Shown here: positions 1 to 7,213 of the stretch, in pieces
How the letters are laid out: each line of letters starts with the position of its first letter
Numbering within the stretch: position 1 is the first letter of the stretch
NCBI GenBank assembly: GCA_937927975.1
Contig: CALEZT010000245.1
Span: forward strand, 1 to 17,168
Length of the DNA: 17,168 nucleotides
Source: an uncultured Phycisphaerales bacterium
GTDB lineage: Bacteria; Planctomycetota; Phycisphaerae; Sedimentisphaerales; Anaerobacaceae
Reading direction: 5' to 3'
Translations under genes and position numbers: made by a program
Notes under the pieces: model-generated
The model's input: the letters and a program-made list of their open reading frames with translations, nothing else
Databases searched by the model: none
What the model was told of the DNA's origin: nothing

Positions 1-18
1 GCTAGTTCAAAACGCAGC

Positions 19-92
19 AAACCCTGTGCCACCGCGGGTCTTTCTTGGGGTCCCGCCGGGACCGACGGCAGGTCCTTGCGGCACAAGGGTTT
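19..92. repeat. Nested inverted repeat at left edge
   Basis: A 12-nt arm at 19-30 (aaaccctgtgcc) is complementary to 80-92 (ggcacaagggttt) with one bulged base. Inside it lies the near-palindrome ggtcccgccgggacc (49-63). Together they could fold into one branched hairpin. There is no T-tract, so it does not look like an intrinsic terminator. No coding frame here is convincing. Function unknown; probably part of the repeat-rich intergenic sequence that fills the first 796 bases. Confidence 0.4.
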
Positions 93-142
93 ACAGGCGG
101 TGATTCGCAGACGGCGTGGAATCCTGGCGCGACACCCCCCTG

Positions 143-215
143 CGACTGCCACAATGGCAGTCGAGCGGGACCGCCAATCACCGGACGCAGCATGTAGGGT
201 GGGTTCTCAACCCAC
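143..215. repeat. Two perfect triloop hairpins
   Basis: Two short perfect stems with three-base loops follow one another. Positions 143-151 pair with 155-163 (cgactgcca / tggcagtcg, loop caa), and 199-205 pair with 209-215 (gtgggtt / aacccac, loop ctc). Neither is followed by a T-run. The second, with its 'tagggtgggttctcaacccac' context, looks like the short palindromic filler repeated across some planctomycete-like genomes; that resemblance is from memory and unchecked. Confidence 0.45.
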
Positions 216-267
216 ACGCGAAGATCAAGACCGTTCCCAGATCAATGGAAGGCCAGAAGGATATCGA

Positions 268-349
268 AACCACGAATGGCACGAATCACACGAATGAAGG
301 AAGGGAAAGTGAACGCCTCGAATTCGTGTCATGGGTGTGATTCGTGGTT
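268..349. repeat. Imperfect inverted repeat built of CACGAAT units
   Basis: The left arm (268-295) contains three cacgaat units. The right arm (322-349) is its imperfect reverse complement: the outer 10 bases (aaccacgaat / attcgtggtt) and the inner 8 (acacgaat / attcgtgt) pair perfectly, while the middle has diverged. The spacer is 26 nt. The 'accacgaat…cacgaat…cacacgaat' string is of a type I associate with intergenic dispersed repeats in planctomycete-like genomes. No transposase lies nearby. Confidence 0.5.
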
Positions 350-685
350 GAAAGATACGTCGGTTCCGGCCTCCGGCCGTCAACCGAGAGCGTTTTTCGC
401 ATTGCAGGGTGCCGGCGGAGAGAAGGGGCAACTCCGGCGGGTCTGCGATCGTTCCGCTGGGAACCCCTGGCGACCGTGGTCCACCCACACTTCCGGCCCG
501 TTTCAATGCCTGACGCCGTTTCCCTGCGTCTTGACGTTCGGAGTCCCGCCTTCAGGCGGCGGCTCTTCCGTCCTGCCTTCCTCCGTCGAAGAAGCAACCC
601 GCCTCGGAGTTCCCGCCAACGCTTGATTCCACGCTTGGCCCTGTTCTTCCCCCCAGCAACGGAATAATTCCACGTTTCAAGACGC
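350..685. other. Intergenic stretch with no recognised gene
   Basis: About 335 bases without a convincing reading frame on either strand. The frames that stay open are Arg/Pro/Ser-rich with no recognisable domain and no good ribosome-binding site. Only small GC-rich inverted repeats are visible, for example ccgcc-ttca-ggcgg near 550-563. It may be decayed sequence or repeat filler. Confidence 0.4.
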
Positions 686-786
686 GACCCCAAGATTCCG
701 CGACCCCAAGATTCCGACCCCAAGATTCCCCCGACCCCAAGATTCCACTCGATGTGATTTACCAAGATTCCACTCGATGTGATTTA
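686..786. repeat. Compound tandem repeat (14-bp and 25-bp units)
   Basis: The unit gaccccaagattcc occurs four times, at 686-699, 702-715, 716-729 and 733-746, with spacers of 2, 0 and 3 bases. It then runs into two exact, directly abutting 25-bp copies (737-761 and 762-786) that start ccaagattcc and end actcgatgtgattta. The shared ccaagattcc core links the two arrays, so the long unit probably grew from the short one. The array ends 10 bases from the 3' end of the membrane-protein gene on the minus strand. Exact identity of the 25-mers implies recent duplication. Confidence 0.85.
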
Positions 787-796
787 GGGATTAGGT

Positions 797-2005
797 CTAT
801 TCCCCTCGCGTTCTGAACATGACCCAAGGGTCTTCTGTGAGAGTCCGGATATCATCCGTCTGAAGGATCCTCCCCCAGATCGTCGCTGTGTCGAAACGGG
901 AACCATGCCAAATCCCATCCTTCATGAAGTGGAGACCCACCTCTTGGCCAGAAGGTGCCCAGTGAACGGTATCTGCACTGAGCCTTCCATCAATATCGAG
1001 GCCAAAGAGGCACAAAGGGCCAAGATATGTGAATCCCGTCTTCATCAGTCCAGAGGCCGCCAGCTTGCCGTTGATCCAGAGCGAGAGATTGCGGCCCTCC
1101 CAGGTAGCGATAATGACGAGTCGCTGTCCTCCTGCATGGGTGCCGGAGACCAACTCACTGCTATTGCCTTGGTTACCGTAGGCGCGAAGGGTTATGGATG
1201 CATCCCGATTCAGGATGATACTCAACCGGTTCCTATCTATATCCCCGACAACGTCGAGTAACATCATATTGGGCGACTCCGCGCCGAGCAGCCAGACGAC
1301 CATGGCGGTCCCTTCCTTGGCGTTCACACTCTTGCCCATTATCGTCTGAGCACCCGATCCAACCAATCCCTCCGTCAGTATACTCAAGACTCGGGCAGAA
1401 ACAGCCAACTGCCCCTCCTGAAGGGTTGATGACTCCTTCTCAGATAGTTCGCTTATCAAGTAGTCGAGCTTGTTATTGATATCCGGAATCAATTTAACGT
1501 GGCCGACAATCCTCTCAAGCTCATCCCTCTGCTGTTGGATAGCGATGATCACGTTGTCGATAGAAGATCTCACCATAGATGCCTGCTCATTGTGCCCACT
1601 TAGGGCAGCAACGATGTTGTTGAGAAGAGTATGTGAGCTTTGCATGCCTACAGCTTGGATCCAGTCGATGTACCCTTCGACTGTCGGGGCATCATTTCTG
1701 TCGCAGGCCGCTATGTACGTTGCCACATTCAGCACAAGTTCCACAAGGGCGCCCGTCGAGCTCGCATCCCGCGGGTTTCCCAGCAGGACGAAATCGCCAG
1801 CAACCTCGAATGTCTGATTCACCGTCGTCTTAACGCCGACGGTATAATCCCCACCTATCTTGTTTCCGGCAACGTAATCGCCAGCTATCTGGCTGGTAGG
1901 AGTGTTGGAACCGTCTTTCGATATCTTCCACCAGCCGTATCCTATCGCGAAAGTACTGAATGCGCCAGCTATGATTCCCACTGCAATCCATGCTTGTCCA
2001 CTCAT
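797..2005 (-). CDS. Membrane-anchored protein with GDY-type turns and LamG-like C-terminus
   Basis: No named family is recognised over the full 402 residues. Residues 5-27 form one transmembrane segment. Residues 40-72 contain Gly-Asp-rich turns (AGDYVAG, GGDYTVG, VAGDF) resembling the repeated Gly-Asp-Lys motifs seen near membrane or effector modules in other bacteria. Residues 85-215 look alpha-helical. Residues about 225-395 resemble a LamG/concanavalin-like domain: the strand motif WEGRNLSLWINGKLAASG is typical, and the closing DPWVMFR resembles the end of many bacterial and phage LamG proteins. Start is ATG at 2005; GGAG lies 11 nt upstream, a loose spacing. The gene stands alone between repeat-rich regions, so it may be an accessory gene. 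Carbohydrate or surface binding is inference only. Confidence 0.7.
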   Translation of the reverse strand: MSGQAWIAVGIIAGAFSTFAIGYGWWKISKDGSNTPTSQIAGDYVAGNKIGGDYTVGVKTTVNQTFEVAGDFVLLGNPRDASSTGALVELVLNVATYIAACDRNDAPTVEGYIDWIQAVGMQSSHTLLNNIVAALSGHNEQASMVRSSIDNVIIAIQQQRDELERIVGHVKLIPDINNKLDYLISELSEKESSTLQEGQLAVSARVLSILTEGLVGSGAQTIMGKSVNAKEGTAMVVWLLGAESPNMMLLDVVGDIDRNRLSIILNRDASITLRAYGNQGNSSELVSGTHAGGQRLVIIATWEGRNLSLWINGKLAASGLMKTGFTYLGPLCLFGLDIDGRLSADTVHWAPSGQEVGLHFMKDGIWHGSRFDTATIWGRILQTDDIRTLTEDPWVMFRTRGE

Positions 2006-2284
2006 TCGCTCATGATCTCCATATCCCCCATACTATGAGACCTCCGGGGGCAGCCTCTCGATTACGCTTTAAGGAATCTCGGCGTCCGATAAGACGGAGC
2101 AGCTACTCATTGTCGCAATTCTCTGTCGTATTGCGTCCCACACTTGGACTGTCGCGACGGTCCAAGTCGTCTCGACCTTGCCAAGTTCGTCCGACATACG
2201 CGAACCGCCAACCGCTTCGTTGCCGCTTCATGCAGTATCAGGAAATGGGCCGAGGGAAGCAAGAGAAAACCGGGGCGGCCCGGT
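2006..2284. other. Intergenic region upstream of the LamG-like gene
   Basis: This stretch should contain the promoter of the minus-strand gene ending at 797. A CATAGTATGG-like string (minus strand, near 2029-2038) could hold a -10 element, but I see no good -35. Apart from the near-palindrome at 2142-2167, nothing further is recognised. Confidence 0.35.
2142..2167. repeat. 26-bp near-perfect palindrome
   Basis: The outer arms acttggac (2142-2149) and gtccaagt (2160-2167) pair perfectly, and the centre gtcgcgac (2151-2158) is itself a palindrome. The only non-pairing position is t/g flanking the centre. It lies about 137 nt upstream of the minus-strand ATG at 2005. It could be an operator for a dimeric regulator or a cruciform; there is no T-tract for termination. 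Confidence 0.6.
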
Positions 2285-2350
2285 TTGAAATTCGAAGCAC
2301 GAAATCCGAAATGCGAAACAAATTCAAAGCATGAAGCTCAAATGACCGAA
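2285..2350. repeat. AT-richer dispersed-type intergenic repeat
   Basis: The run beginning ttgaaattcgaagcacg and continuing with gaaatccgaaatgcgaaac and aaattcaaagcatgaag is built of gaaat/cgaa words and is much richer in A than its surroundings. Strings of this kind recur between genes in planctomycete-like genomes; I recognise the style but could not search for it. It encodes nothing convincing. Confidence 0.4.
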
Positions 2351-2653
2351 ACGCTGGCGCACGCCGGAGAGTCCGTTTTGATCATTTGAGTCTGCACCAT
2401 TCGTGCCTGCCTCCGAGGGGGGAAGACAACTGAATTGCGTCGGCTCTGAGGGTACAGTTGAAATCAAGTAGGGCTTATCCGGTTCTTGCGTGCTTCCTGG
2501 TGCGTTGGGGCGCTGCCCCCCGCCCCCGGGCATTTGTCGCGTTGGGCCAATAGCATGAAATTGCATGAGGCTGAAGGAAAGCGACGGGCAAGCCCTCTGC
2601 GGCTCGTGCCCCCGTTCTTCAGTACGCGAAAGTTGGATGAGCCTCAAAAAAAG
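2351..2653. other. Intergenic stretch with no recognised gene
   Basis: About 300 bases between the AT-rich repeat and the inverted-repeat element. It has a very C-rich patch (gccccccgcccccgggc near 2514-2530) and no convincing coding frame, RNA gene or promoter on either strand. Confidence 0.35.
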
Positions 2654-2895
2654 GTTCTTCACGGAATCTCGGGGATCACCGGAACCGCCGGCGCGGCACG
2701 CCCGAGGCGGCCGTGCAGAGGAAGTGTATCGCATTATGGCCTCCGGCTTGAACGCGAACGAAGCGTTCGCTTGCGGGATCGGACGTCGCACGGGGGCGTG
2801 CAACGCCCCTCCATGCTGGCGGCCCCAATGCGATAAACTCCCGACGCAAAGCGTCGGAATCCGGATCGGTTCGTCCCCACAATTCCGTGAAGAAC
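2654..2895. repeat. Inverted-repeat-bounded, hairpin-rich element
   Basis: The 14-nt arms gttcttcacggaat (2654-2667) and attccgtgaagaac (2882-2895) are perfect reverse complements. Extending inward, 19 of 22 positions match. Each arm is flanked by an A-run (7 A at 2646-2652, 8 A at 2896-2903). A second inner pair, 2727-2741 with 2821-2835, matches at 13 of 15. Between and beside these lie three perfect 7-bp stems with three-base loops: 2754-2770, 2793-2809 and 2841-2857. It contains no believable gene. It could be a small non-autonomous mobile element (MITE- or REP-like) or a structured RNA; the sequence alone does not decide. Confidence 0.55.
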
Positions 2896-3154
2896 AAAAA
2901 AAAGCGTCGCGACGAAAAATCTTTTCGCGCCTTGTCGTCCACATTACCAGTGCTGAGAAGGGCGGTGTTCTGTCCGGCGCCGAACGGGGTCGAAGGGCAG
3001 GCCCGAGAAATATCGAGTCTCACCATTGATATCCAAAGTCCTGCGCGGGCACGGGAGTTCGGTTGGAGGAACACTGCTTCCGAGGCCGTGCAGAACGGCT
3101 AAGGAAAATCGAGGACCCGCGCCGATACGGAGACAGGAACATTGAGGATTCAAC
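2896..3154. other. Intergenic stretch after the inverted-repeat element
   Basis: This stretch contains the 10-bp palindrome cgtcgcgacg (2905-2914) flanked by A/T-rich runs, then about 230 bases with no convincing coding frame. Its final 20 bases carry a good Shine-Dalgarno sequence for the small reading frame that starts at 3155. Confidence 0.35.
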
Positions 3155-3376
3155 ATGAAGACATGGATCGTCATCACGGAAATCTTCCTGCTGGGCCTTT
3201 GGATCGACGACTGGGGACTGGAAGTCGCCGCCGCGGGTCAGCGAGGGGCCATCCGCAAATTCTCGACACTCACACCTACACCTTTTTTCACCACGTTCAT
3301 GAGTTCATCGAATGAATCGATCGTGCAACGATGGTACGGCTCGGTCTGGGTTCGGCCGCCGCCTCTGCGGGAATGA
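3155..3376 (+). CDS. Possible small hypothetical protein (73 aa)
   Basis: A short frame supported mainly by its start: GAGG sits 7 nt before ATG. The first 16 residues (MKTWIVITEIFLLGLW) are hydrophobic after a single Lys and could be a membrane segment or weak signal. The remainder is Ser/Thr- and Arg/Pro-rich and resembles no family I know. A good intrinsic terminator on the same strand lies about 55 nt after the stop, which favours a real transcript. It may also be a truncated remnant in repeat-rich DNA. No neighbouring gene is close enough on this strand to suggest an operon. Confidence 0.35.
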   Translation: MKTWIVITEIFLLGLWIDDWGLEVAAAGQRGAIRKFSTLTPTPFFTTFMSSSNESIVQRWYGSVWVRPPPLRE

Positions 3377-3382
3377 GAAGCA

Positions 3383-3401
3383 AACGATCTGATAGATCGT
3401 T
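3383..3401. repeat. Perfect 8-bp triloop hairpin
   Basis: The arms aacgatct (3383-3390) and agatcgtt (3394-3401) pair perfectly around the loop gat. It lies 7 nt after the stop of the small plus-strand frame and about 28 nt before the intrinsic terminator. It may add to transcript-end structure. Confidence 0.5.
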
Positions 3402-3429
3402 ACACCAAAGAATACGGTTACAAGCCAAC

Positions 3430-3464
3430 AGGCCATAAGCTAGCCACTTATGGCCTTCTTTATT
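3430..3464 (+). terminator. Rho-independent terminator, plus strand
   Basis: A perfect 10-bp stem (aggccataag 3430-3439, cttatggcct 3447-3456) with a 7-nt loop is followed by ttctttatt, a T-rich tail for rightward transcription. In the leftward direction the stem lies about 90 nt past the SHMT-like gene, but the tail (gttggcttgt) is poor, so it best serves the small plus-strand frame. It may act weakly on both strands. Confidence 0.65.
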
Positions 3465-3545
3465 GCGCGCCATAAGAAGACCGACTTCGACTCGGCGCAC
3501 CGCCAGAGGCGCTGCGAGGATGGATGGCGTTCGATGCGTAGTCGG

Positions 3546-4964
3546 CTACTGCATCGGGAAGCGGCTGCACAGGCTGTGGACCTGATTCCGCATGTGGTCC
3601 TGGAAGGCTGGATCGAGACGATGCTCCCGGTCGCTGAGCACCTCGACCCGCGTCAGGACCTGGTCCACCAGTTCCGCGACGGTCCGCATCTCGGAAGTCC
3701 TCATGCCGTTGCGGGTGACGATGGGCGTTCCGATCCGCATGCCGCTGGTGATCCGCGCGTTCTGGCGGTCGTAGGGCAGGCGGTTCATGTTCACGATGAC
3801 GCCGCAGTCTTCGAGGCTCTTCTGCGCGATCAGGCCGGTCAGACCGCGGCGGAGGCTGGCGACGTTGACGCAGAACAGGTGGTTTTCGGTGCCGCCGGTC
3901 AGGACGTCGTAACCCCGGCGGACGAATTCCTCCGCGAGGGTCTTGGCGTTTTCAACGATCCTGGCCTGCCTGTCTTTGTACTCCGGCGAGAGCATCTCCT
4001 TGAAGAACACCGCCTTGGCGGCGATGTTGTTGAGGTAGGGGGTGCCCTGGAAGCCGGGGAACGTGGTCTTCTCGATCCGCTCCCACAGCGGGATCGTCTT
4101 GTTGCCCGCCGGGAAGGGCTGGTCGAAGTCCCGGCCCATGAGGATCAGCCCGCCGCGAGGGCCGCCGGGCTTGTAGGTGCTGGTCGTCGTGAAGTGGGCC
4201 TGGTCGACGGGGGAGGGGTGCACACCTGCTGAGATCAGACCTGAGATGTGCGAGACGTCGGCCATCAGGTACGCGCCGACCTCGTCGGCGATGGCGCGGA
4301 ACCGGGCGAAGTCGATGATTCGCGAGTACGCGGTGGTTCCGCAGATGATCAGTCTGGGTCGGAAACGCAGGGCCTGCTCGCGGATCGCGTCGTAGTCCAG
4401 CAGGAAGTTGTCCGGACGGACGCGGTAGCTTTCAATCTCGAAGATCCTGCCCGCCAGAGCCACAGGAGCGCCGTGCGATACGTGCCCGCCCTGGTCCATG
4501 GCCAGGCTCAGGATTCGGTCGCCCTTTTCGAGGATCGCGGTCAGGACGATCTGGTTGGCGCTGGTTCCGGAATGCGGCTGGACGTTGGCGTACCTGGCGT
4601 CGAAGGCCTCCCTGGCCCGGCTGATGGCCAGCGTCTCCAGGCAGTCCACGATCTCGCATCCGCCGTGGAAGCGAGCGCCGACGAAGCCCTCGGTCGTCTT
4701 GTTCTGGACGACCGAGCCCAGCGCCGCCAGGACGGACCGGGAGCACTGGTTCTCCGCCGCGATCAACTGGAGCGTGTTCTGCTGGCGGTTGTACTCCTGG
4801 GTGAGGAGCCGGTACACGTCGGCGTCGTTGGTTTCCAGCGTGCTCAGCAGACCCTGATGATACTGTTCATTGCACAGCGTTGCCTGACCCGCCGGCTGGA
4901 TAACCTCATAGACCGGCTTCTCGACGCGGGAGAGCGTCTGGCCGGTGTGCTTGTCCACCAACAT
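3546..4964 (-). CDS. glyA: Serine hydroxymethyltransferase-family PLP enzyme, divergent active site
   Basis: This is a fold-type I PLP enzyme of the SHMT family, which normally interconverts serine and glycine with tetrahydrofolate in the cytoplasm. Family marks, counted from the upstream ATG at 5048 (500 aa), are IAAEN (96-100), NVQPHSG (155-161), DVSH (264-267), the PLP lysine K293 in TYKPGGPRGG, and R438 in TSGMRIGTP. Compared with E. coli SHMT, Tyr55 is Thr118, Tyr65 is His128 and His228 (before the lysine) is Tyr292, so substrate range may differ. I prefer ATG 4964 (472 aa) because GAAGG lies 7 nt before it; ATG 5048 and ATG 5000 have weak sites. It still carries an N-terminal extension of about 35 residues and a C-terminal tail. 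Probably the last gene of a dxr-rseP-SHMT unit. The symbol fits the family, not a proven reaction. Confidence 0.85.
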   Translation of the reverse strand: MLVDKHTGQTLSRVEKPVYEVIQPAGQATLCNEQYHQGLLSTLETNDADVYRLLTQEYNRQQNTLQLIAAENQCSRSVLAALGSVVQNKTTEGFVGARFHGGCEIVDCLETLAISRAREAFDARYANVQPHSGTSANQIVLTAILEKGDRILSLAMDQGGHVSHGAPVALAGRIFEIESYRVRPDNFLLDYDAIREQALRFRPRLIICGTTAYSRIIDFARFRAIADEVGAYLMADVSHISGLISAGVHPSPVDQAHFTTTSTYKPGGPRGGLILMGRDFDQPFPAGNKTIPLWERIEKTTFPGFQGTPYLNNIAAKAVFFKEMLSPEYKDRQARIVENAKTLAEEFVRRGYDVLTGGTENHLFCVNVASLRRGLTGLIAQKSLEDCGVIVNMNRLPYDRQNARITSGMRIGTPIVTRNGMRTSEMRTVAELVDQVLTRVEVLSDREHRLDPAFQDHMRNQVHSLCSRFPMQ

Positions 4965-5086
4965 GGCTGAACCTTCAAATCCTTTCTCCGGTTTCGGCAT
5001 GACCCTGTCGCACACCCGGGAGAGCACGGATTCCGTGCCTCCTGTCATTCTGCACTCTGTCTGGTGTTATCGGCAGGGTGTGTCGC

Positions 5087-7177
5087 TCAACTGCTGAAAA
5101 AGCTGCGCACGATGTCGTTGAACGTCACATAGACCAGCAGAACCATCACGAGGCCCCAGCCGACATAGGCCACGAGGCCCTGCGTGCGGTCCGTCAGGGC
5201 CGAGCCTTTGATCTTCTCGATCAGCATCAGGACGATCAGGCCGCCGTCGAAGGGAGGCAACGGCAGGAAGTTCATCACCGCGATGGTCGCGCTGATCAGA
5301 CCGAGGAAATACGCGTAGTTCACCAGAGGCTGCTCAGCGACGATCCGATAGCTGACGGTGATGATCCCCAGCGGGCCCATCAGATTGTCCGGGCTGATCA
5401 GCCCTCGGATCAGGCGGGCGAGCGTGATATAGGTCTGTGCGATGAAGCCCAGGGTCCTGCGATAGCCCATCGCCATCGCGTCGACGGGGTTCTTCGCCTG
5501 ATAGAGCTTTTCAAGCTGTTTGAACGGCACAGGCTCGGCCAGTTCCGCACGGATCGTTATGGCGTTTTTCAACGTGGCGGTCGGCAGGGTGACTCCCCCC
5601 TCGACGGCGCCGTCGATCTGATACTGAAGGGTCACCGAGGGGCCTTCCCATCGGCCCACCTCGTTGATGATGTCGAAGAAGTTCGCGACGGCTTTGCCGT
5701 TGACGCTGACGATCCTGGCGCCGCGGGGAATATCCAGCGCGGGATGGCCTTCGATCGGGATCGGCTTGGCGACAACCGCATTGTCTGCGTCCAGAGCCGG
5801 AAGGAAGCCGATGATGACTCGCGTTTCGCCCGGCGCGCGTCGGGGCTTGACGGTTACCGAGAGCGTGCGTTCCACGTCGTTGGCGTCGGTGCGAAGCACC
5901 TTGAGGGTGAGCATTTCGCCCTCATATTTCGTGGTGATCTCGCGCATCTCTCGATAGGTGGGACACTCGACGTCGGCAGCCGCGACGATGATGTCGCCCG
6001 CTTTCAGGCGGGTCGGCTCATTTGGCTGGTCCTGGTCCGAGGAGGAGGCCTCCTGTCCATTGACGCCTTTGACGCGAAGACGCGGCACCAGCGAGTAGAC
6101 GTGGCCCAGGTCCGACTCGGAAGGCACATCCGCGGCCGTCCAGTTCAGGGGCAGGCGGGTCTGGACGGTCTGGGTCTGATCGCCGGCCTTTCGCTCGGCG
6201 GTGATCTCCACCGTCGGCGTCAGGGCGCTGGCCACGATCTGGCTGAACTGCCAGTACTGCTCCACCTTCCGGCCGTTGACCGCCACCACGCGATCCTCGG
6301 GCAGCAGTCCCGTTCGCTCCTGGAGGATCTCGATGCTGGGCTCAGAGACCTGGGCGATGGTCAGGCTTCGGGGCTCGTCGATCCCGAACTCGCGGAACGG
6401 ACGTCCCATTTGCTCGGCGGCAATCGCCGTCTCGAACACCGAACCGTCCGCCCGTCGGACCGTGACCGGGATCTTCTGGTCGGCGCCCGAGAGCGCGGCT
6501 GAGATCAGGATGTTGCTGAAGTCGAGGTCTTTCGTCATGCCGTCGATCGACAGGATTTCGTCGCCGGGCTGCAGGCCGGCCTTGGCGGCCGGGGAGTTGG
6601 GAACCACGCCGCCGACCACGGCGGGCATCAGACTGATGCCGACCAGAAAGACGACCATGAAGATGATCGCTGCGCTGATGACGTTGAAGATCACGCCGGC
6701 GGCGATGACCGCCGCACGGATCGAGATCGGCTTTCTCGCGAATGACCGCGGATCGTCGTTGAGTTTGACCGGCCCGGTGTCTTCCTGGCCCAGCAGCTTG
6801 ACGTAGCCGCCGAACGGGAACAGACCGATGCGGTATTCCGTCGCCTCGTCGTCCTCGGGCGATTCCTCCGCCGGTTCCTTGCGTCCGGAGAATCCCGGCA
6901 GGACGCGGAACTTGAACCCCGATCGCGTCTTGCGAATCCCCAGCACCGTGGGGGGCATGCAGATGGAGAACGCCTCGACCTTGATGCCGCCCAGTTTGGC
7001 TGTGATGAAGTGGCCGAACTCATGGACGAGCACCACCGCGCCGAAGCCCAGGAGGACCAGCAGGATGTTCCCGACCACCCCTATGTTCTGAACGATGAGA
7101 TAGACCGCCACCCCCAGGACCGCGATCCAGAACAGACCATTGGCCCATTTCGTCCATGACTTCGTCGTTTGAGACAT
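5087..7177 (-). CDS. rseP: RIP site-2 metalloprotease RseP, with four PDZ-like units
   Basis: An intramembrane zinc metalloprotease (peptidase M50) that cuts membrane-anchored anti-sigma factors and remnant signal peptides. The zinc motif HEFGH is at residues 52-56 and the second motif NFLPLPPFDGG at 636-646, with Asp644 the expected third ligand; GPLGI is at 601-605. Two hydrophobic segments (12-32 and 36-57) precede or span the active site, and others lie near 154-185, 620-640 and 660-685. At 696 residues it is far longer than E. coli RseP (450). The extra length is periplasmic and reads as four PDZ-like units, near 185-260, 275-345, 385-450 and 475-545. Start ATG 7177 has GGAG 7 nt upstream. 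It follows dxr, a common pairing in bacteria, across an 89-nt gap containing an inverted repeat. Confidence 0.93.
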   Translation of the reverse strand: MSQTTKSWTKWANGLFWIAVLGVAVYLIVQNIGVVGNILLVLLGFGAVVLVHEFGHFITAKLGGIKVEAFSICMPPTVLGIRKTRSGFKFRVLPGFSGRKEPAEESPEDDEATEYRIGLFPFGGYVKLLGQEDTGPVKLNDDPRSFARKPISIRAAVIAAGVIFNVISAAIIFMVVFLVGISLMPAVVGGVVPNSPAAKAGLQPGDEILSIDGMTKDLDFSNILISAALSGADQKIPVTVRRADGSVFETAIAAEQMGRPFREFGIDEPRSLTIAQVSEPSIEILQERTGLLPEDRVVAVNGRKVEQYWQFSQIVASALTPTVEITAERKAGDQTQTVQTRLPLNWTAADVPSESDLGHVYSLVPRLRVKGVNGQEASSSDQDQPNEPTRLKAGDIIVAAADVECPTYREMREITTKYEGEMLTLKVLRTDANDVERTLSVTVKPRRAPGETRVIIGFLPALDADNAVVAKPIPIEGHPALDIPRGARIVSVNGKAVANFFDIINEVGRWEGPSVTLQYQIDGAVEGGVTLPTATLKNAITIRAELAEPVPFKQLEKLYQAKNPVDAMAMGYRRTLGFIAQTYITLARLIRGLISPDNLMGPLGIITVSYRIVAEQPLVNYAYFLGLISATIAVMNFLPLPPFDGGLIVLMLIEKIKGSALTDRTQGLVAYVGWGLVMVLLVYVTFNDIVRSFFSS

Positions 7178-7213
7178 CCAAACACTCCAAATGAAGCATC
7201 ATTTTCGATTTTT

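Noticed and set aside
686..786. CRISPR array
   Set aside because: Units are 14 and 25 bp with essentially no spacers, and no cas gene is present, so this is a simple tandem array.
2324..3177. Overlapping frames on both strands through the inverted-repeat element
   Set aside because: Arg/Gly/Pro-rich translations of hairpin sequence, no conserved motif, and competing frames on both strands.
3297..3500. 67-aa minus-strand frame reading through the terminator hairpin
   Set aside because: Much of it is translation of the stem-loop at 3430-3456, with no family resemblance or good ribosome-binding site.
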